DNA of 46,420 nt from Nocardia altamirensis NBRC 108246 (GCF_001612685.1 NZ_BDAY01000043.1:1-46420), one strand, 5' to 3'; shown: positions 17,049-25,450, counted from the stretch's first letter. Translations and numbers: made by a program. Notes: generated by a model from the letters alone, not told the origin.

Positions 17049-18503
17049 CTACCCCGCGCGGACCAGCTCGAGCGGGTCCGCATCGATGCCGAACCGCTGA
17101 CGCAGCACGTGTCCGGCGGCGTGCACGCCGGACATGCCGTGCACGCCAGGCCCTGGCGGGGTGGAGGCCGAACACAGGTAGACGCCGGAAAGCGGTGTGG
17201 CGTAGGGGTTCCAGCGCGGGGTGGGACGGAAGGCGAACTGGCGCAGGGTCATCGCGCCCGCCGAGATATCACCGCCGATGTAATTGGCGTTGTGCGAAGG
17301 CAGTTCGGCCGCGGTGTAGACGTTCTTGGCGAGGATCAGCTCGCGGAAGCCAGGGGCGAATCGCTCGACCTGGGCGATGACGTCCTCGCTGATGTCGCGG
17401 GTGGAGCCGTTGGGCACGTGCGCGTAGGTGTAGAAGGTGTGCTTGCCTTCGGGCGCGCGGGTCGGATCGACAACGCCGGGCTGGATGGCAAGCACGTAGG
17501 GCCGCTCGGCGTGTCGGCCTGCGGCAACGGCACGTTCGGCGGTCATGGCCTCGTCGCGGGTGCCGATCAAGTGCAAGGTGCCAGCGAGCTCGAGGTGCTC
17601 GGCCTGCCACGGCACCGGGCCCGTGAGCGCGAAGTCGACCTTGCACGCGGCACCGCCGTAGCGGAAACGCCGGAGCCGCTGGACATATCGGTCCGGAAGC
17701 CGATTGCCCGCGAGCCGGATCAGTTCGGCGGGAGCGGTGTCGAGCACGACCGCACGGACATCGTCGAATTGCCCGAGCGCGTCGACGCGCTTGCCGACGT
17801 GTACCCGGCCGCCGAGCCTCTCCAACTCGGTGATGAGGGCATCGGGAATCGCTTGACTACCGCCCTTCGGCAGCACCCAGCCGCCTGCGTGCGCCAGCGT
17901 GCCGAGCAACAGGCCCGCGCCCGCGGCGGGCACCGCACGCGGCGGGGTGATCGCGTGGGTGGCGACACCGGTCAACAGCGCGGCGGCGGGCTCCTCGTCG
18001 AACCTGGTGTTCCACAACGGCGTTCCCTGCTCCAGGGTGCGCAGCCCGAACCGGGTGGCGGTCAGCAGGCCCTTGGGCACTCGACGCAGATCCGACATCG
18101 CGAGGTCGACGACGGTCTCCCAGTCGCGAACCAGCGGGCCGAACAGCGAGCGCCATGCCGCACCGTCGCGACCGAGGCCGTCGGCGGTGCGTTCCAGATC
18201 GCGCCAGGCCACGCCTGCCGTGCCGCCGTCGAGCGGGTGCGCGTAGGAGACCTGCGGCGCGAGCAACTCGACGCCGTGTGCCGCGAGATCGAAGGCGCGA
18301 AAGAACGGGGAGGCGAACGCCATCGGATGGGCGCCCGCACACACGTCGTGGCGGAACCCCGGCAACGTCAGCTCCGCGGTCCGCGATCCGCCGCCCGCCG
18401 TGTTCTCGGCCTCGTACACCTCCACCGAGAGCCCGGCCTTCGCGAGAATCACCGCGGCGGCGAGCCCATTCGGTCCGGATCCGACGACCACAACATCAGG
18501 CAT
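17049..18503 (-). CDS. FAD-dependent oxidoreductase of the phytoene-desaturase / PYROXD2 type
   Basis: A 484-residue flavoprotein. The N-terminus MPDVVVVGSGPNGLAAAV is a dinucleotide-binding motif (GSGPNG at 8-13), followed by VEVYEAENTAGGGSRT, and the C-terminus LSGVYLCSASTPPGPGVHGMSG in outline is the second FAD-binding segment of carotenoid-dehydrogenase-like oxidoreductases. There is no carotenoid gene nearby, so a carotenoid role is not supported; members of this PYROXD2-like group have mostly unknown substrates. It is monocistronic, with a 166-bp gap upstream to the tetR gene on the same strand. Confidence 0.85.
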   Translation of the reverse strand: MPDVVVVGSGPNGLAAAVILAKAGLSVEVYEAENTAGGGSRTAELTLPGFRHDVCAGAHPMAFASPFFRAFDLAAHGVELLAPQVSYAHPLDGGTAGVAWRDLERTADGLGRDGAAWRSLFGPLVRDWETVVDLAMSDLRRVPKGLLTATRFGLRTLEQGTPLWNTRFDEEPAAALLTGVATHAITPPRAVPAAGAGLLLGTLAHAGGWVLPKGGSQAIPDALITELERLGGRVHVGKRVDALGQFDDVRAVVLDTAPAELIRLAGNRLPDRYVQRLRRFRYGGAACKVDFALTGPVPWQAEHLELAGTLHLIGTRDEAMTAERAVAAGRHAERPYVLAIQPGVVDPTRAPEGKHTFYTYAHVPNGSTRDISEDVIAQVERFAPGFRELILAKNVYTAAELPSHNANYIGGDISAGAMTLRQFAFRPTPRWNPYATPLSGVYLCSASTPPGPGVHGMSGVHAAGHVLRQRFGIDADPLELVRAG

Positions 18504-18669
18504 GCCTCCACGCTACCGGCCAACGCACACCGCGCTTCGGCCCGTGACATGCGCGTTCGCTCACACGAGCTGCTGACCTGCCGGTCCATCGGCCGAGGTG
18601 TCGGCTGTCACCGTCGACTGGTCGAGGCGAACGCCGATTCGGTCCAGCCAGAACGGGATTCGCGCGCCG

Positions 18670-19260
18670 TTACGCCGGATCCGCGCCGACGGCGGCCAAC
18701 CATTCGGCGACGAGGATGGCGAGGCGCTGCTCGCGCAGCTCAGGACGCAGTCGCTTATTGCGGTCCAGCGTCGCGAGGCCGTGCAGCGCGCTCCAGGCCA
18801 CCTCGGTGCGCGCGCCGAGGTCGGCCGCATCGACGAACGGCCGGAACATGTTCTCCAGTCCCGCGAACGCGTCGCGCAGCGGCTTGCTCGCCGCCAGCCC
18901 GAAGACGAGGTCGATGTTCATCACGAAGATGGCGTCGTAGAGGGCGGGATTGGCGGCCGCGAAATCCAGGTAGGTCTGGGCGACCGCGGCCAGCGCGGCG
19001 GCGGGCCCGTCGGCTTCGGCGTGCGCCCGGTGCAGCGCGACGGCAAGGTCGGCGCACCCCTGTTCGGCGACTGCCGCGACGATCGCCGCTTTGCCCGCGA
19101 AGTGGCTGTACAGCACCGGTTGGCTGTATTCGATGCGCTCGGCCAGCTTGCGCACCGTCACCGCCTCCCAGCCCTGCGACTCGGCGAGTTCGCGCGCGGT
19201 GTCGATGATCCGTTGCTGGCGTTCGGCCCGTTCGCGTTCCTTGCGAGTCTGTGCACTCAT
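18670..19260 (-). CDS. TetR-family regulator of the DUF4267 gene
   Basis: A 196-residue repressor with an N-terminal HTH (TVRKLAERIEYSQPVLYSHFAGK, about residues 37-59 in outline) and a TetR_C_33-like ligand domain (ALAAVAQTYLDFAAANPALYDAIF, then WSALHGLATL). ATG at 19260 is used; a second ATG two codons upstream is less likely, because a TAGTAT -10 box ends seven bases ahead of 19260 and a leaderless transcript would begin exactly at this ATG. Two identical CTAGC-N3-GCTAG sites separate it from the divergent DUF4267 gene, the usual arrangement for a TetR and its target. Confidence 0.92.
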   Translation of the reverse strand: MSAQTRKERERAERQQRIIDTARELAESQGWEAVTVRKLAERIEYSQPVLYSHFAGKAAIVAAVAEQGCADLAVALHRAHAEADGPAAALAAVAQTYLDFAAANPALYDAIFVMNIDLVFGLAASKPLRDAFAGLENMFRPFVDAADLGARTEVAWSALHGLATLDRNKRLRPELREQRLAILVAEWLAAVGADPA

Positions 19261-19269
19261 ACCCAAATA

Positions 19270-19282
19270 CTAGCAGCGCTAG
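19270..19282. promoter_or_regulatory. TetR operator site 1 (CTAGC-N3-GCTAG)
   Basis: CTAGCAGCGCTAG is a perfect 5-bp inverted repeat with a 3-nt spacer, 10 bp before the tetR ATG. It overlaps the tetR -10 box TAGTAT (19272-19267), so occupancy would block tetR. Confidence 0.7.
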
Positions 19283-19319
19283 ACAAACTAACGAAGCTCC
19301 ATTATCGTTGCTCATGAAC

Positions 19320-19332
19320 CTAGCGCCGCTAG
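19320..19332. promoter_or_regulatory. TetR operator site 2 (CTAGC-N3-GCTAG)
   Basis: CTAGCGCCGCTAG repeats the same half-sites 50 bp from site 1, that is about five helical turns away on the same DNA face, and 50 bp before the DUF4267 start. Only the 3-nt spacer differs between the two sites. Confidence 0.7.
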
Positions 19333-19381
19333 ATTTCAGAGCACCACCGCACTGAGCAGCATCTGCACAAGGAGTCCCGCC

Positions 19382-19789
19382 ATGACCATCTCGCGCATCG
19401 CCACCGCCCTTTCCCTCGCCGGCGCGGCCTTCATCCTCTACATCGGCATCAGCTACCTGTTCACCCCCGACGTCATCGCGCCCGGCTTCGGACTCCCCGC
19501 ATGGCCGGACGGCGATGCCGCCGCCTTCATGAACCTGAAAGGTGTGCGCGACACCGTCTTCGGCGTCCTCATCCTGGTGCTGCTTGCCGCCAAACAGCGC
19601 TACGCGCTCGGCATCGTCACCCTGGTCGTCGCCCTCGTCCCGATCGGCGACATGCTGACCGTGCTCAGCTGGAGCGGCTCACCCGCCGCCGCCTTCGGCA
19701 TCCACGGCCTCACCGCCGCCCTTGTCGCCCTCACCGGCGCACTGCTGCTCCGCGAGCACCAGACGGCCGCCAAGCCCGTCGCCGCGTAA
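19382..19789 (+). CDS. DUF4267 small membrane protein
   Basis: A 135-residue protein with four predicted hydrophobic helices (about residues 5-27, 55-72, 76-95 and 104-123) and the DUF4267 pattern YLFTPDVIAPGFGLP, GVRDTVFGVLILVLL, and PIGDMLTVL. The molecular function is unknown. AAGGAG lies about 8 nt before ATG 19382. It is divergent from the TetR gene and shares the two-site operator, so its expression is probably induced by a small molecule. A strong hairpin follows 12 bp after the stop. Confidence 0.88.
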   Translation: MTISRIATALSLAGAAFILYIGISYLFTPDVIAPGFGLPAWPDGDAAAFMNLKGVRDTVFGVLILVLLAAKQRYALGIVTLVVALVPIGDMLTVLSWSGSPAAAFGIHGLTAALVALTGALLLREHQTAAKPVAA

Positions 19790-19800
19790 CCCACCACCCG

Positions 19801-19841
19801 ATAGCGCTGTGCCCCCGAGCAATTCGGGGGCACAGCGCTAT
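19801..19841 (+). terminator. Long perfect hairpin terminator after the DUF4267 gene
   Basis: Two 18-nt perfectly complementary arms (19801-19818 and 19824-19841, starting ATAGCGCTGTGCCCCC) close a 5-nt loop. There is no U-tract. Confidence 0.85.
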
Positions 19842-19930
19842 GCAGGTGATCCACCTCACACAGCGATGAATCCCCCGTGGCCACTCCGTCGATACCGATG
19901 AACACACCACGAGCACAGGAGACGAGCACC

Positions 19931-20146
19931 ATGGCAACCAAGCCGCACGGCCCCGCGTCCTACTTCCCCTCCATCGAAGCCAAGTACGGCCGCACCATCG
20001 ACGAATGGCAGTCCGCCATGCGCGATTCCGGCCACGCGGCGCACAAGCCCCTCGTCGAATGGCTCAAGTCCGAACACGCCATGGGCCACGGCCACGCCAC
20101 CGCCCTGACCCAGTACTTCCTCAACCCCGAAAAGTGGGCCGCCTGA
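19931..20146 (+). CDS. DUF4287 small protein
   Basis: A 71-residue soluble protein, MATKPHGPASYFPSIEAKYG at the start, with HKPLVEWLKSEHAMGHGHA in the middle. These are the DUF4287 hallmarks, a family of unknown function often found next to or fused with DUF5655. ATG 19931 is preferred to an ATG 18 codons upstream because AGGAGACGAGCACC directly precedes it. It is a single-gene unit between two hairpin terminators. Confidence 0.9.
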   Translation: MATKPHGPASYFPSIEAKYGRTIDEWQSAMRDSGHAAHKPLVEWLKSEHAMGHGHATALTQYFLNPEKWAA

Positions 20147-20170
20147 CGCGGCACGGTGCACCCGCGCTCG

Positions 20171-20213
20171 GCAACACGAAGGGCCCGCAGATTCTGCGGG
20201 CCCTTCGTGTTGC
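20171..20213. terminator. Bidirectional terminator, copy A of a repeated hairpin
   Basis: Arms of 20 nt (20171-20190 and 20194-20213) around a 3-nt loop, between the convergent DUF4287 gene and response regulator. The left arm contains AACACGAAGGGCCCGCAG, which recurs at 24126-24143. Confidence 0.85.
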
Positions 20214-20246
20214 GCTGCCAGCGCACGGGTACTTGCGAGAATCAGC

Positions 20247-20945
20247 TCACGCCTTGGTCTTCCAGACATAGCGGGTCTTGGGTCGGCCCGCACGGCCGTA
20301 ATCCGAACGGCGAGTGACTAATCCGTCGTCGGCTAACTTCTCCAGGTAACGCCACGCGGTGATGCGGGAGACACCGATGGTGGAGGCGGTGTCGGCGGCG
20401 GTGATGCCGTCCGGCGCCGCCCGGACGGTGCGCGAGATTTCGTCGAGGGTTTGCGGGGCAACGCCTTTGGGTGTGGTGGTGCGCTGGTCGGGGGTGCGCA
20501 GCGCGCTGAGGGCGCGGTCGATGTCGTGCTGGGAGACGGCGGTTTCGCCGGCAGGCAGTGCGGTGCGGAATTCGCGGTAGCGGTCGAGTTTGTCGCGGAA
20601 CGCGGCAAAGGTGAACGGCTTCAACAGATACAGCACCACGCCGTGCGAGACGGCCGTACGCACCATGGCCAGATCGCGCGCCGAGGTGATGGCGATGACG
20701 TCGGGACGCGGTGCGAGCCCGGTCAATGCCGCGGCCACGTCGAGTCCACTGGCATCGGGGAGCCCGATGTCCATGAGCACCAGGTCGATCGGCGTCCCCT
20801 CGGCCGCGGCGTCGGCGGCTGCCCGCATCGCCTCACGACCGGTGTGCGCGACGCCGACAGGGGTGAAACCTTCTATACGGTCGACATAGGCGCGATGCGC
20901 CTCGGCGATGAGTGGCTCGTCCTCGACGATCAACACCCGGATCAC
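20247..20945 (-). CDS. CitB/DcuR-type response regulator
   Basis: A 232-residue regulator. The receiver domain starts VIRVLIVEDEPLIAEAHRAY and has the phosphorylated Asp59 in LVLMDIGLPDASG, the Thr/Ser in ITSARDL and the conserved Lys in LLKPFTF. The C-terminal winged-helix-like DNA-binding domain (GITAADTASTIGVSRITAWRYLEKLADDGLV) matches the CitB/DcuR group that answers to C4-dicarboxylates or citrate. GTG at 20945 overlaps the kinase stop as GTGA. The expected target is the divergent transporter at 22730. Confidence 0.93.
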   Translation of the reverse strand: MIRVLIVEDEPLIAEAHRAYVDRIEGFTPVGVAHTGREAMRAAADAAAEGTPIDLVLMDIGLPDASGLDVAAALTGLAPRPDVIAITSARDLAMVRTAVSHGVVLYLLKPFTFAAFRDKLDRYREFRTALPAGETAVSQHDIDRALSALRTPDQRTTTPKGVAPQTLDEISRTVRAAPDGITAADTASTIGVSRITAWRYLEKLADDGLVTRRSDYGRAGRPKTRYVWKTKA

Positions 20946-22528
20946 TGTGCAACCTTTCGCGGAATCGTCACGGTGACCGCGCTTTCCGGCTCTAGTTCGG
21001 TACGAATGGTCCCCCCGTGCCTGGCCACCAGGCGGTGGACCAGTGCGAGGCCGAGCCCGTGATGGTCGGCCTTCGTCGAATAGCCGCGCTGTGACGCGCG
21101 GGCGAACGTCTCCTCGGACATCCCTGGTCCGCTGTCCGCGACGCGCACGAACAGGCACGAATCGGGTTCTGCCGCATCGTCGTCGGCAGCGAGGTCGTGG
21201 TGGCGCACCGTGACCTCCACCCAGCCCGCCGTGCTGTCGGCGGCGGCGTCGATGGCGTTGTCGATGAGATTGCCGACCAGTGTCACCGTCTCCTGCGGTG
21301 ACAGCGGCTCGATGGAGTCGAGCGCGGTGTCCTCGGTGATGGTCAGCTCGATGCTGCGCTCGGTGGCCTGGTTCACCTTGCCGAGCAGCAGCGCCGCGAG
21401 CGCGGGCGAACCGACCGCGGCCAGCAGCCGGTCGATCAGCGCCTGGGAGAGTTCGAGTTCCGAGGTGGCGAACTCGACCGCCTCCCGATAGCGACCGAGC
21501 TCGACCATGGTGACCACGGTGTGCAGCCGGTTGGCCGATTCGTGCGCCTGCGCGTGCAGCGATTCGGCGAAGCTGCGCACCGAGTCGAGTTCGCCCATCA
21601 CCGTGCGCAATTCGGTGTGGTCGCGGATCGTCATGACAGTGCCGATGGGACGACCCTCCCAGGTGACGATGTCCTGGTTGACGAGCAGGATCCGGTCGTT
21701 GGTCACGTGCATCTCGTCGCGCACCACACCCCAGCTCATCTGCTGCATCGACACCGGAAGGTCGCCGCGGCGCACCTCACCGGCGGGCAGCTCGAGCAGC
21801 CTGCGTGCCTCGTCGTTGACCACCTCGGCCCGTTCGCCCGCGATGCCGAAGACCACCAACCCCTCGTGGATCGAATGCAGCACGGCATCGTGCTGCTCGT
21901 ACATGGCGCGCAGCTCGTCGGGCGCGAGCCCGTGCGTCTGCCTGCGCAGCCGCCTGCTCAACAGGAACGAGCCGCTGCCCGACACCACCAGACCGGCGGC
22001 GGCGACGCCGAGGATCACCGGCAACTGCGTCGCGACCTGGTCGCCGATCTTGGCGCGGGTCACCCCGGCAGACACCAGCGCGACCACCTTCCCCGAGTCG
22101 TAGACCGGCGTCACCGCCCGGATCGACGGTCCGAGGGTGCCGGTGAAGGTTTCGGTGAAGGTCTCCCCGGCCAGCGCCCTGTCGATGTTTCCGCTGAACG
22201 GCTTGCCGATGTTGTCCGGGTTGGTGTGCGTGTAGCGGGTCCGATCCGGTGCCATCACCACGATGAAATCCATCCCGGTCTCGAGCCGGGTCCGCTCGGT
22301 CACCGGCTGCAAGATGGCCGTGGGGTTGGTGCTGTACACGGCCTGGAGGGTGGAGGGCGCCTCAGCCACCGTCACCGCGACATCCCTGACTTCGCGGGTG
22401 GTGGTCAAGTCGCTGTGGCGTCGCGCGTCCAGCACTGCGAGGACCGCGCCCACGACGACCATGAGGATGAGCACGATCAGCTGGAGTGCGAAGGCCTGAC
22501 CGGCCAGAGATAGCCGACCGCGTCTCAC
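20942..22528 (-). CDS. CitA/DcuS-type sensor histidine kinase
   Basis: A 528-residue membrane kinase. A first transmembrane helix (about residues 10-33) is followed by an extracytoplasmic PAS-like sensor domain with the citrate/dicarboxylate-family pattern RYTHTNPDNIGKPFSGN, then a second helix, a cytoplasmic PAS domain (LHSIHEGLVVFG), the H-box LHAQAHESANRLHTVV, and an ATPase domain with LIDNAIDAA, DSGPGM and GLGLALVHRL. Start: the frame is open 22 codons further, but GGAGGAAAG lies right before GTG 22528 and nothing similar precedes the upstream ATGs. It is coupled to the response regulator by GTGA. Confidence 0.93.
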   Translation of the reverse strand: MRRGRLSLAGQAFALQLIVLILMVVVGAVLAVLDARRHSDLTTTREVRDVAVTVAEAPSTLQAVYSTNPTAILQPVTERTRLETGMDFIVVMAPDRTRYTHTNPDNIGKPFSGNIDRALAGETFTETFTGTLGPSIRAVTPVYDSGKVVALVSAGVTRAKIGDQVATQLPVILGVAAAGLVVSGSGSFLLSRRLRRQTHGLAPDELRAMYEQHDAVLHSIHEGLVVFGIAGERAEVVNDEARRLLELPAGEVRRGDLPVSMQQMSWGVVRDEMHVTNDRILLVNQDIVTWEGRPIGTVMTIRDHTELRTVMGELDSVRSFAESLHAQAHESANRLHTVVTMVELGRYREAVEFATSELELSQALIDRLLAAVGSPALAALLLGKVNQATERSIELTITEDTALDSIEPLSPQETVTLVGNLIDNAIDAAADSTAGWVEVTVRHHDLAADDDAAEPDSCLFVRVADSGPGMSEETFARASQRGYSTKADHHGLGLALVHRLVARHGGTIRTELEPESAVTVTIPRKVAQ

Positions 22529-22649
22529 TAGGTACTTTCCTCCACTGAACGTAATGCACCAAACCGTGACCGGTGTCACCCGGACGGTCATCATTCTGCC
22601 TGGAAGGCGTGAGGCACCTCACGTCGGTACCTGAAGGACGTCACCACAC

Positions 22650-22733
22650 ATGAGCGAGCGCAGCGAGCGAACAAAGAACGCAGCCGAATATTCGGTCATG
22701 ACGGAGCCGAGCGCCAGCGAGGCGCAGTCATGA
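22650..22733 (+). CDS. 27-residue leader peptide overlapping the transporter start (leader cassette A)
   Basis: ATG 22650 to TGA 22731-22733 encodes 27 residues beginning MSERSERTKNAAEYSVM and ending with Ser. GAAGGA lies about 11 nt upstream. The last bases TCATGA put the stop over the ATG of the transporter gene, and GCGAGG in the last codons supplies the downstream Shine-Dalgarno. The 84 nt align without gaps to the leader at 32822-32905 (62 of 84 identical, my count). I know of no named family. Whether the peptide or only its translation matters is open. Confidence 0.6.
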   Translation: MSERSERTKNAAEYSVMTEPSASEAQS

Positions 22734-24115
22734 GCGAAGCAACACCCGAAGTCGCACCACCTGTAGCGCCACCGAAGAAGCGGGACCGCACCCACTGGCT
22801 GTACTTGGCCGTCATCGTCGCGGTCGTCGCGGGCATCATCGTCGGTGTCGCCGCGCCAAAGTTCGGTGTTGCTGTCGCTCCGCTCGGCACCATCTTCGTC
22901 AACCTGATCAAGATGATGATCGCGCCGGTCATCTTCTGCACCATCGTGCTCGGCATCGGATCGATCCGCACCGCGGCCACCGTCGGCAAGGTCGGCGGGT
23001 TGGCCATCGGGTACTTCATGGTCATGTCGACCTTCGCGCTCGGCATCGGCCTCGTCGTCGGCAACCTGCTCGAGCCGGGGGAAGGCTTGAACATCGGCAC
23101 CGACACTGCCAAAGCGAGCTCGGACCTCGCGAAGACCGCGGACAAAGCGGGCGGCACTTGGGAATTCATCTCCAACATCGTGCCGTCGACGATGTTCTCG
23201 TCGCTGACCTCGGGCAGTGTGCTGCAGGCGCTGTTCATCGCCGTGCTCGTCGGATTCGCGCTGCAGGCGATGGGCACGACCGGTGAGCCGATCCTGCGCG
23301 GCATCGGCCTGCTGCAGAAGCTCGTCTTCCGCGTGCTGGTGATGATTCTCTGGCTCGCCCCGATCGGCGCGTTCGGCGCGATCGCGAACGTAGTCGGAAA
23401 GACCGGGCTCAAAGCCGTCGGTGAGCTGGCAACGTTGATGATCGCGTTCTACCTGACCTGCTTGGTGTTCGTTTTCGGCGTGCTCGGTGTCGTGCTGTGG
23501 CTCGTGTCGCGGGTGTCCATCCTGAAGCTTGTCCGCTACCTGGCGCGTGAGTACCTGCTGATCGTCGCGACCTCGTCCTCCGAGTCCGCGTTGCCTCGTC
23601 TGATCGCGAAGATGGAGCACATGGGCGTCGAGCGAACGACCGTGGGTGTCGTTGTGCCGACCGGGTATTCATTCAACTTGGATGGCACTGCAATCTACCT
23701 GACCATGGCGTCTATTTTCATCGCGGACGCGATGGACAAGCCACTGAGCCTCGGCGAACAGATCGGCCTGTTGCTGTTCATGATCGTGGCGTCGAAGGGC
23801 GCCGCCGGTGTCACCGGTGCAGGCCTGGCCACCTTGGCCGGTGGTCTGCAGAGTCACCGTCCCGAATTGCTCGACGGCGTCGGCTTGATCGTCGGCATCG
23901 ACCGCTTCATGTCCGAAGCCAGAGCGCTCACCAACTTCTCCGGTAACGCCGTCGCCACCGTGCTGATCGGCACCTGGACCAAGACCATCGATACGGCTCA
24001 GGTCAAGGATGTCCTCGACCGCAAGTTGCCGTTCGATGAACAGACCATGGTCGATAACGACCACGGCGCGCAGCCGCAGCAGAAGCCGGATTCCAAGGAC
24101 CTGGTTCCGGCCTAG
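22730..24115 (+). CDS. dctA: Cation:dicarboxylate symporter, DctA/SDF family
   Basis: A 461-residue inner-membrane carrier of the glutamate/C4-dicarboxylate symporter family, importing succinate, fumarate, malate or a related acid with protons or sodium. Hallmarks are the serine-rich re-entrant loop TSSSESALPR, PTGYSFNLDGTAIY, and the substrate-site helix IDRFMSEARALTNFSGNAVAT. The start ATG 22730 overlaps the stop of a 27-residue leader. The divergent CitA/CitB-like pair is the likely regulator, giving a sensor-regulator-transporter cassette of about 3.9 kb. It is not part of the M. tuberculosis gene order at this place, so it is an insertion or a loss in the other lineage. Confidence 0.95.
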   Translation: MSEATPEVAPPVAPPKKRDRTHWLYLAVIVAVVAGIIVGVAAPKFGVAVAPLGTIFVNLIKMMIAPVIFCTIVLGIGSIRTAATVGKVGGLAIGYFMVMSTFALGIGLVVGNLLEPGEGLNIGTDTAKASSDLAKTADKAGGTWEFISNIVPSTMFSSLTSGSVLQALFIAVLVGFALQAMGTTGEPILRGIGLLQKLVFRVLVMILWLAPIGAFGAIANVVGKTGLKAVGELATLMIAFYLTCLVFVFGVLGVVLWLVSRVSILKLVRYLAREYLLIVATSSSESALPRLIAKMEHMGVERTTVGVVVPTGYSFNLDGTAIYLTMASIFIADAMDKPLSLGEQIGLLLFMIVASKGAAGVTGAGLATLAGGLQSHRPELLDGVGLIVGIDRFMSEARALTNFSGNAVATVLIGTWTKTIDTAQVKDVLDRKLPFDEQTMVDNDHGAQPQQKPDSKDLVPA

Positions 24116-24129
24116 TTGCCTGTGAAACA

Positions 24130-24160
24130 CGAAGGGCCCGCAGGATCTGCGGGCCCTTCG
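24130..24160. terminator. Bidirectional terminator, copy B of a repeated hairpin
   Basis: CGAAGGGCCCGCAG (24130-24143) and CTGCGGGCCCTTCG (24147-24160) pair perfectly around GAT, between the convergent transporter and manC genes. Eighteen bases from 24126 are identical to the left arm of the hairpin at 20171-20213. Confidence 0.85.
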
Positions 24161-24234
24161 CGCGTTGTCAGGGCGGTTGCGACAGCGGAGCGTTTCCGGG
24201 AAATGCCCGAAATCCGTTGCGCAACTTCGCGGAA

Positions 24235-25314
24235 TTACACGTCCGTCGAGAAACGGATTCCGCCGTCGGGGATCTCGACGCCGGGCCACACTCGCGCGCC
24301 GCGTAGTAGTTCGCAGCGGGCGCCGACCTGCGCGCCGTCGCCGATGACGCCGTCGCGCACCAGCGCGCGCGGGCCGATGCGGGCGCCGAAGCCGATGATC
24401 GAGCGTTCGACGGTGGCGCCTGCCTCGATGACGGCGCCGTCGAAGATGACCGCGCCGTCGAGGCGGGCGCCCGCGCCGACCTCGGCGCCGCGGCCGACGA
24501 CGGTGCCGCCGATGAGCAGTGCGCCCGGTGCGACTCCGGCGCCGGGGTGGACCAGCGATTCGCCGCGCTGGCCTGGCAGGGCAGGCGAGGGCGCGATGCC
24601 GCGGACCAGATCGGCGGAGCCGCGGACGAAGTCCTCCGGAGTGCCCATGTCCCGCCAGTAGGAGCTGTCCACGTGCGCCTGCACGCGGGCGCCCTCGGCG
24701 AGCAGCGTGGGGAACACTTCGCGTTCCACCGAAACCGGGCGGCCCGACGGGATCTTCTCGATGTATTCGCGGCGGAAGACATAGCAGCCCGCGTTGATCT
24801 GATCGGTCGGCGGATCCTGGGTCTTCTCCAGGAAGGCGGTGACCCGGCCGTCCGCGTCGGTGGGCACACAGCCGAAGGCACGTGGGTCGCTGACCCGGAC
24901 CAGGTGCAGCGTCACGTCGGCGTTGGTCGACTCGTGGGTGTCGAGCACCGCGCCGAGGTCGGTGCCGCCGAGCACGTCGCCGTTGAACACCAGGACGGTG
25001 TCGGCGCGCAGCTTGGGCAGCACGTTGCGGATGGCGCCGCCGGTGCCGAGCGGCTCGGTTTCGGTGACGTACTCGAGCTCGATACCGAGCTCGGCGCCGT
25101 CACCGAAATGCTCCTCGAAGACCTCTGCCTTGAACGAGGTGCCAAGCACGACATGGGTGATCCCGGCCTCGGCGATGCGAGCGAGCAGATGCGTCAGGAA
25201 CGGCAGCCCGGCCGTCGGCAGCATCGGCTTGGGTGCCGACAAGGTCAGCGGCCGTAGCCGTGTGCCCTGCCCGCCCACCAGGATGACGGCGTCGGTGCCT
25301 GTTTTTCCTGCCAT
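24235..25314 (-). CDS. manC: Mannose-1-phosphate guanylyltransferase (GDP-mannose pyrophosphorylase)
   Basis: Makes GDP-mannose from GTP and mannose-1-phosphate for mannosylation of the envelope. The 359-residue protein has the nucleotidyltransferase signature GGQGTRLRPLTLSAPKPMLP (residues 14-33 or so), FNGDVLGG for metal and sugar binding, and EPLGTGGAI. The C-terminal third is a left-handed beta-helix of hexapeptide-like repeats (VVGRGAEVGAGARLDGAVIF in outline). It is the orthologue of Rv3264c, which leads the same wbbL-rmlD neighbourhood. The next gene on the strand, wbbL, ends 136 bp upstream. Confidence 0.95.
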   Translation of the reverse strand: MAGKTGTDAVILVGGQGTRLRPLTLSAPKPMLPTAGLPFLTHLLARIAEAGITHVVLGTSFKAEVFEEHFGDGAELGIELEYVTETEPLGTGGAIRNVLPKLRADTVLVFNGDVLGGTDLGAVLDTHESTNADVTLHLVRVSDPRAFGCVPTDADGRVTAFLEKTQDPPTDQINAGCYVFRREYIEKIPSGRPVSVEREVFPTLLAEGARVQAHVDSSYWRDMGTPEDFVRGSADLVRGIAPSPALPGQRGESLVHPGAGVAPGALLIGGTVVGRGAEVGAGARLDGAVIFDGAVIEAGATVERSIIGFGARIGPRALVRDGVIGDGAQVGARCELLRGARVWPGVEIPDGGIRFSTDV

Positions 25315-25450
25315 TCAAGGTCCCCTGTTCACAGTGGATCGACGGTTGCCCGCGCCAGAGCGGCACGAGTCCTCGCCCATTGTGGCTCAGCCGCGTGCCT
25401 GCTCACCGCGTTCGTGCGTCAGTTGACACCGACGCTCTGCGAAATTGTGC

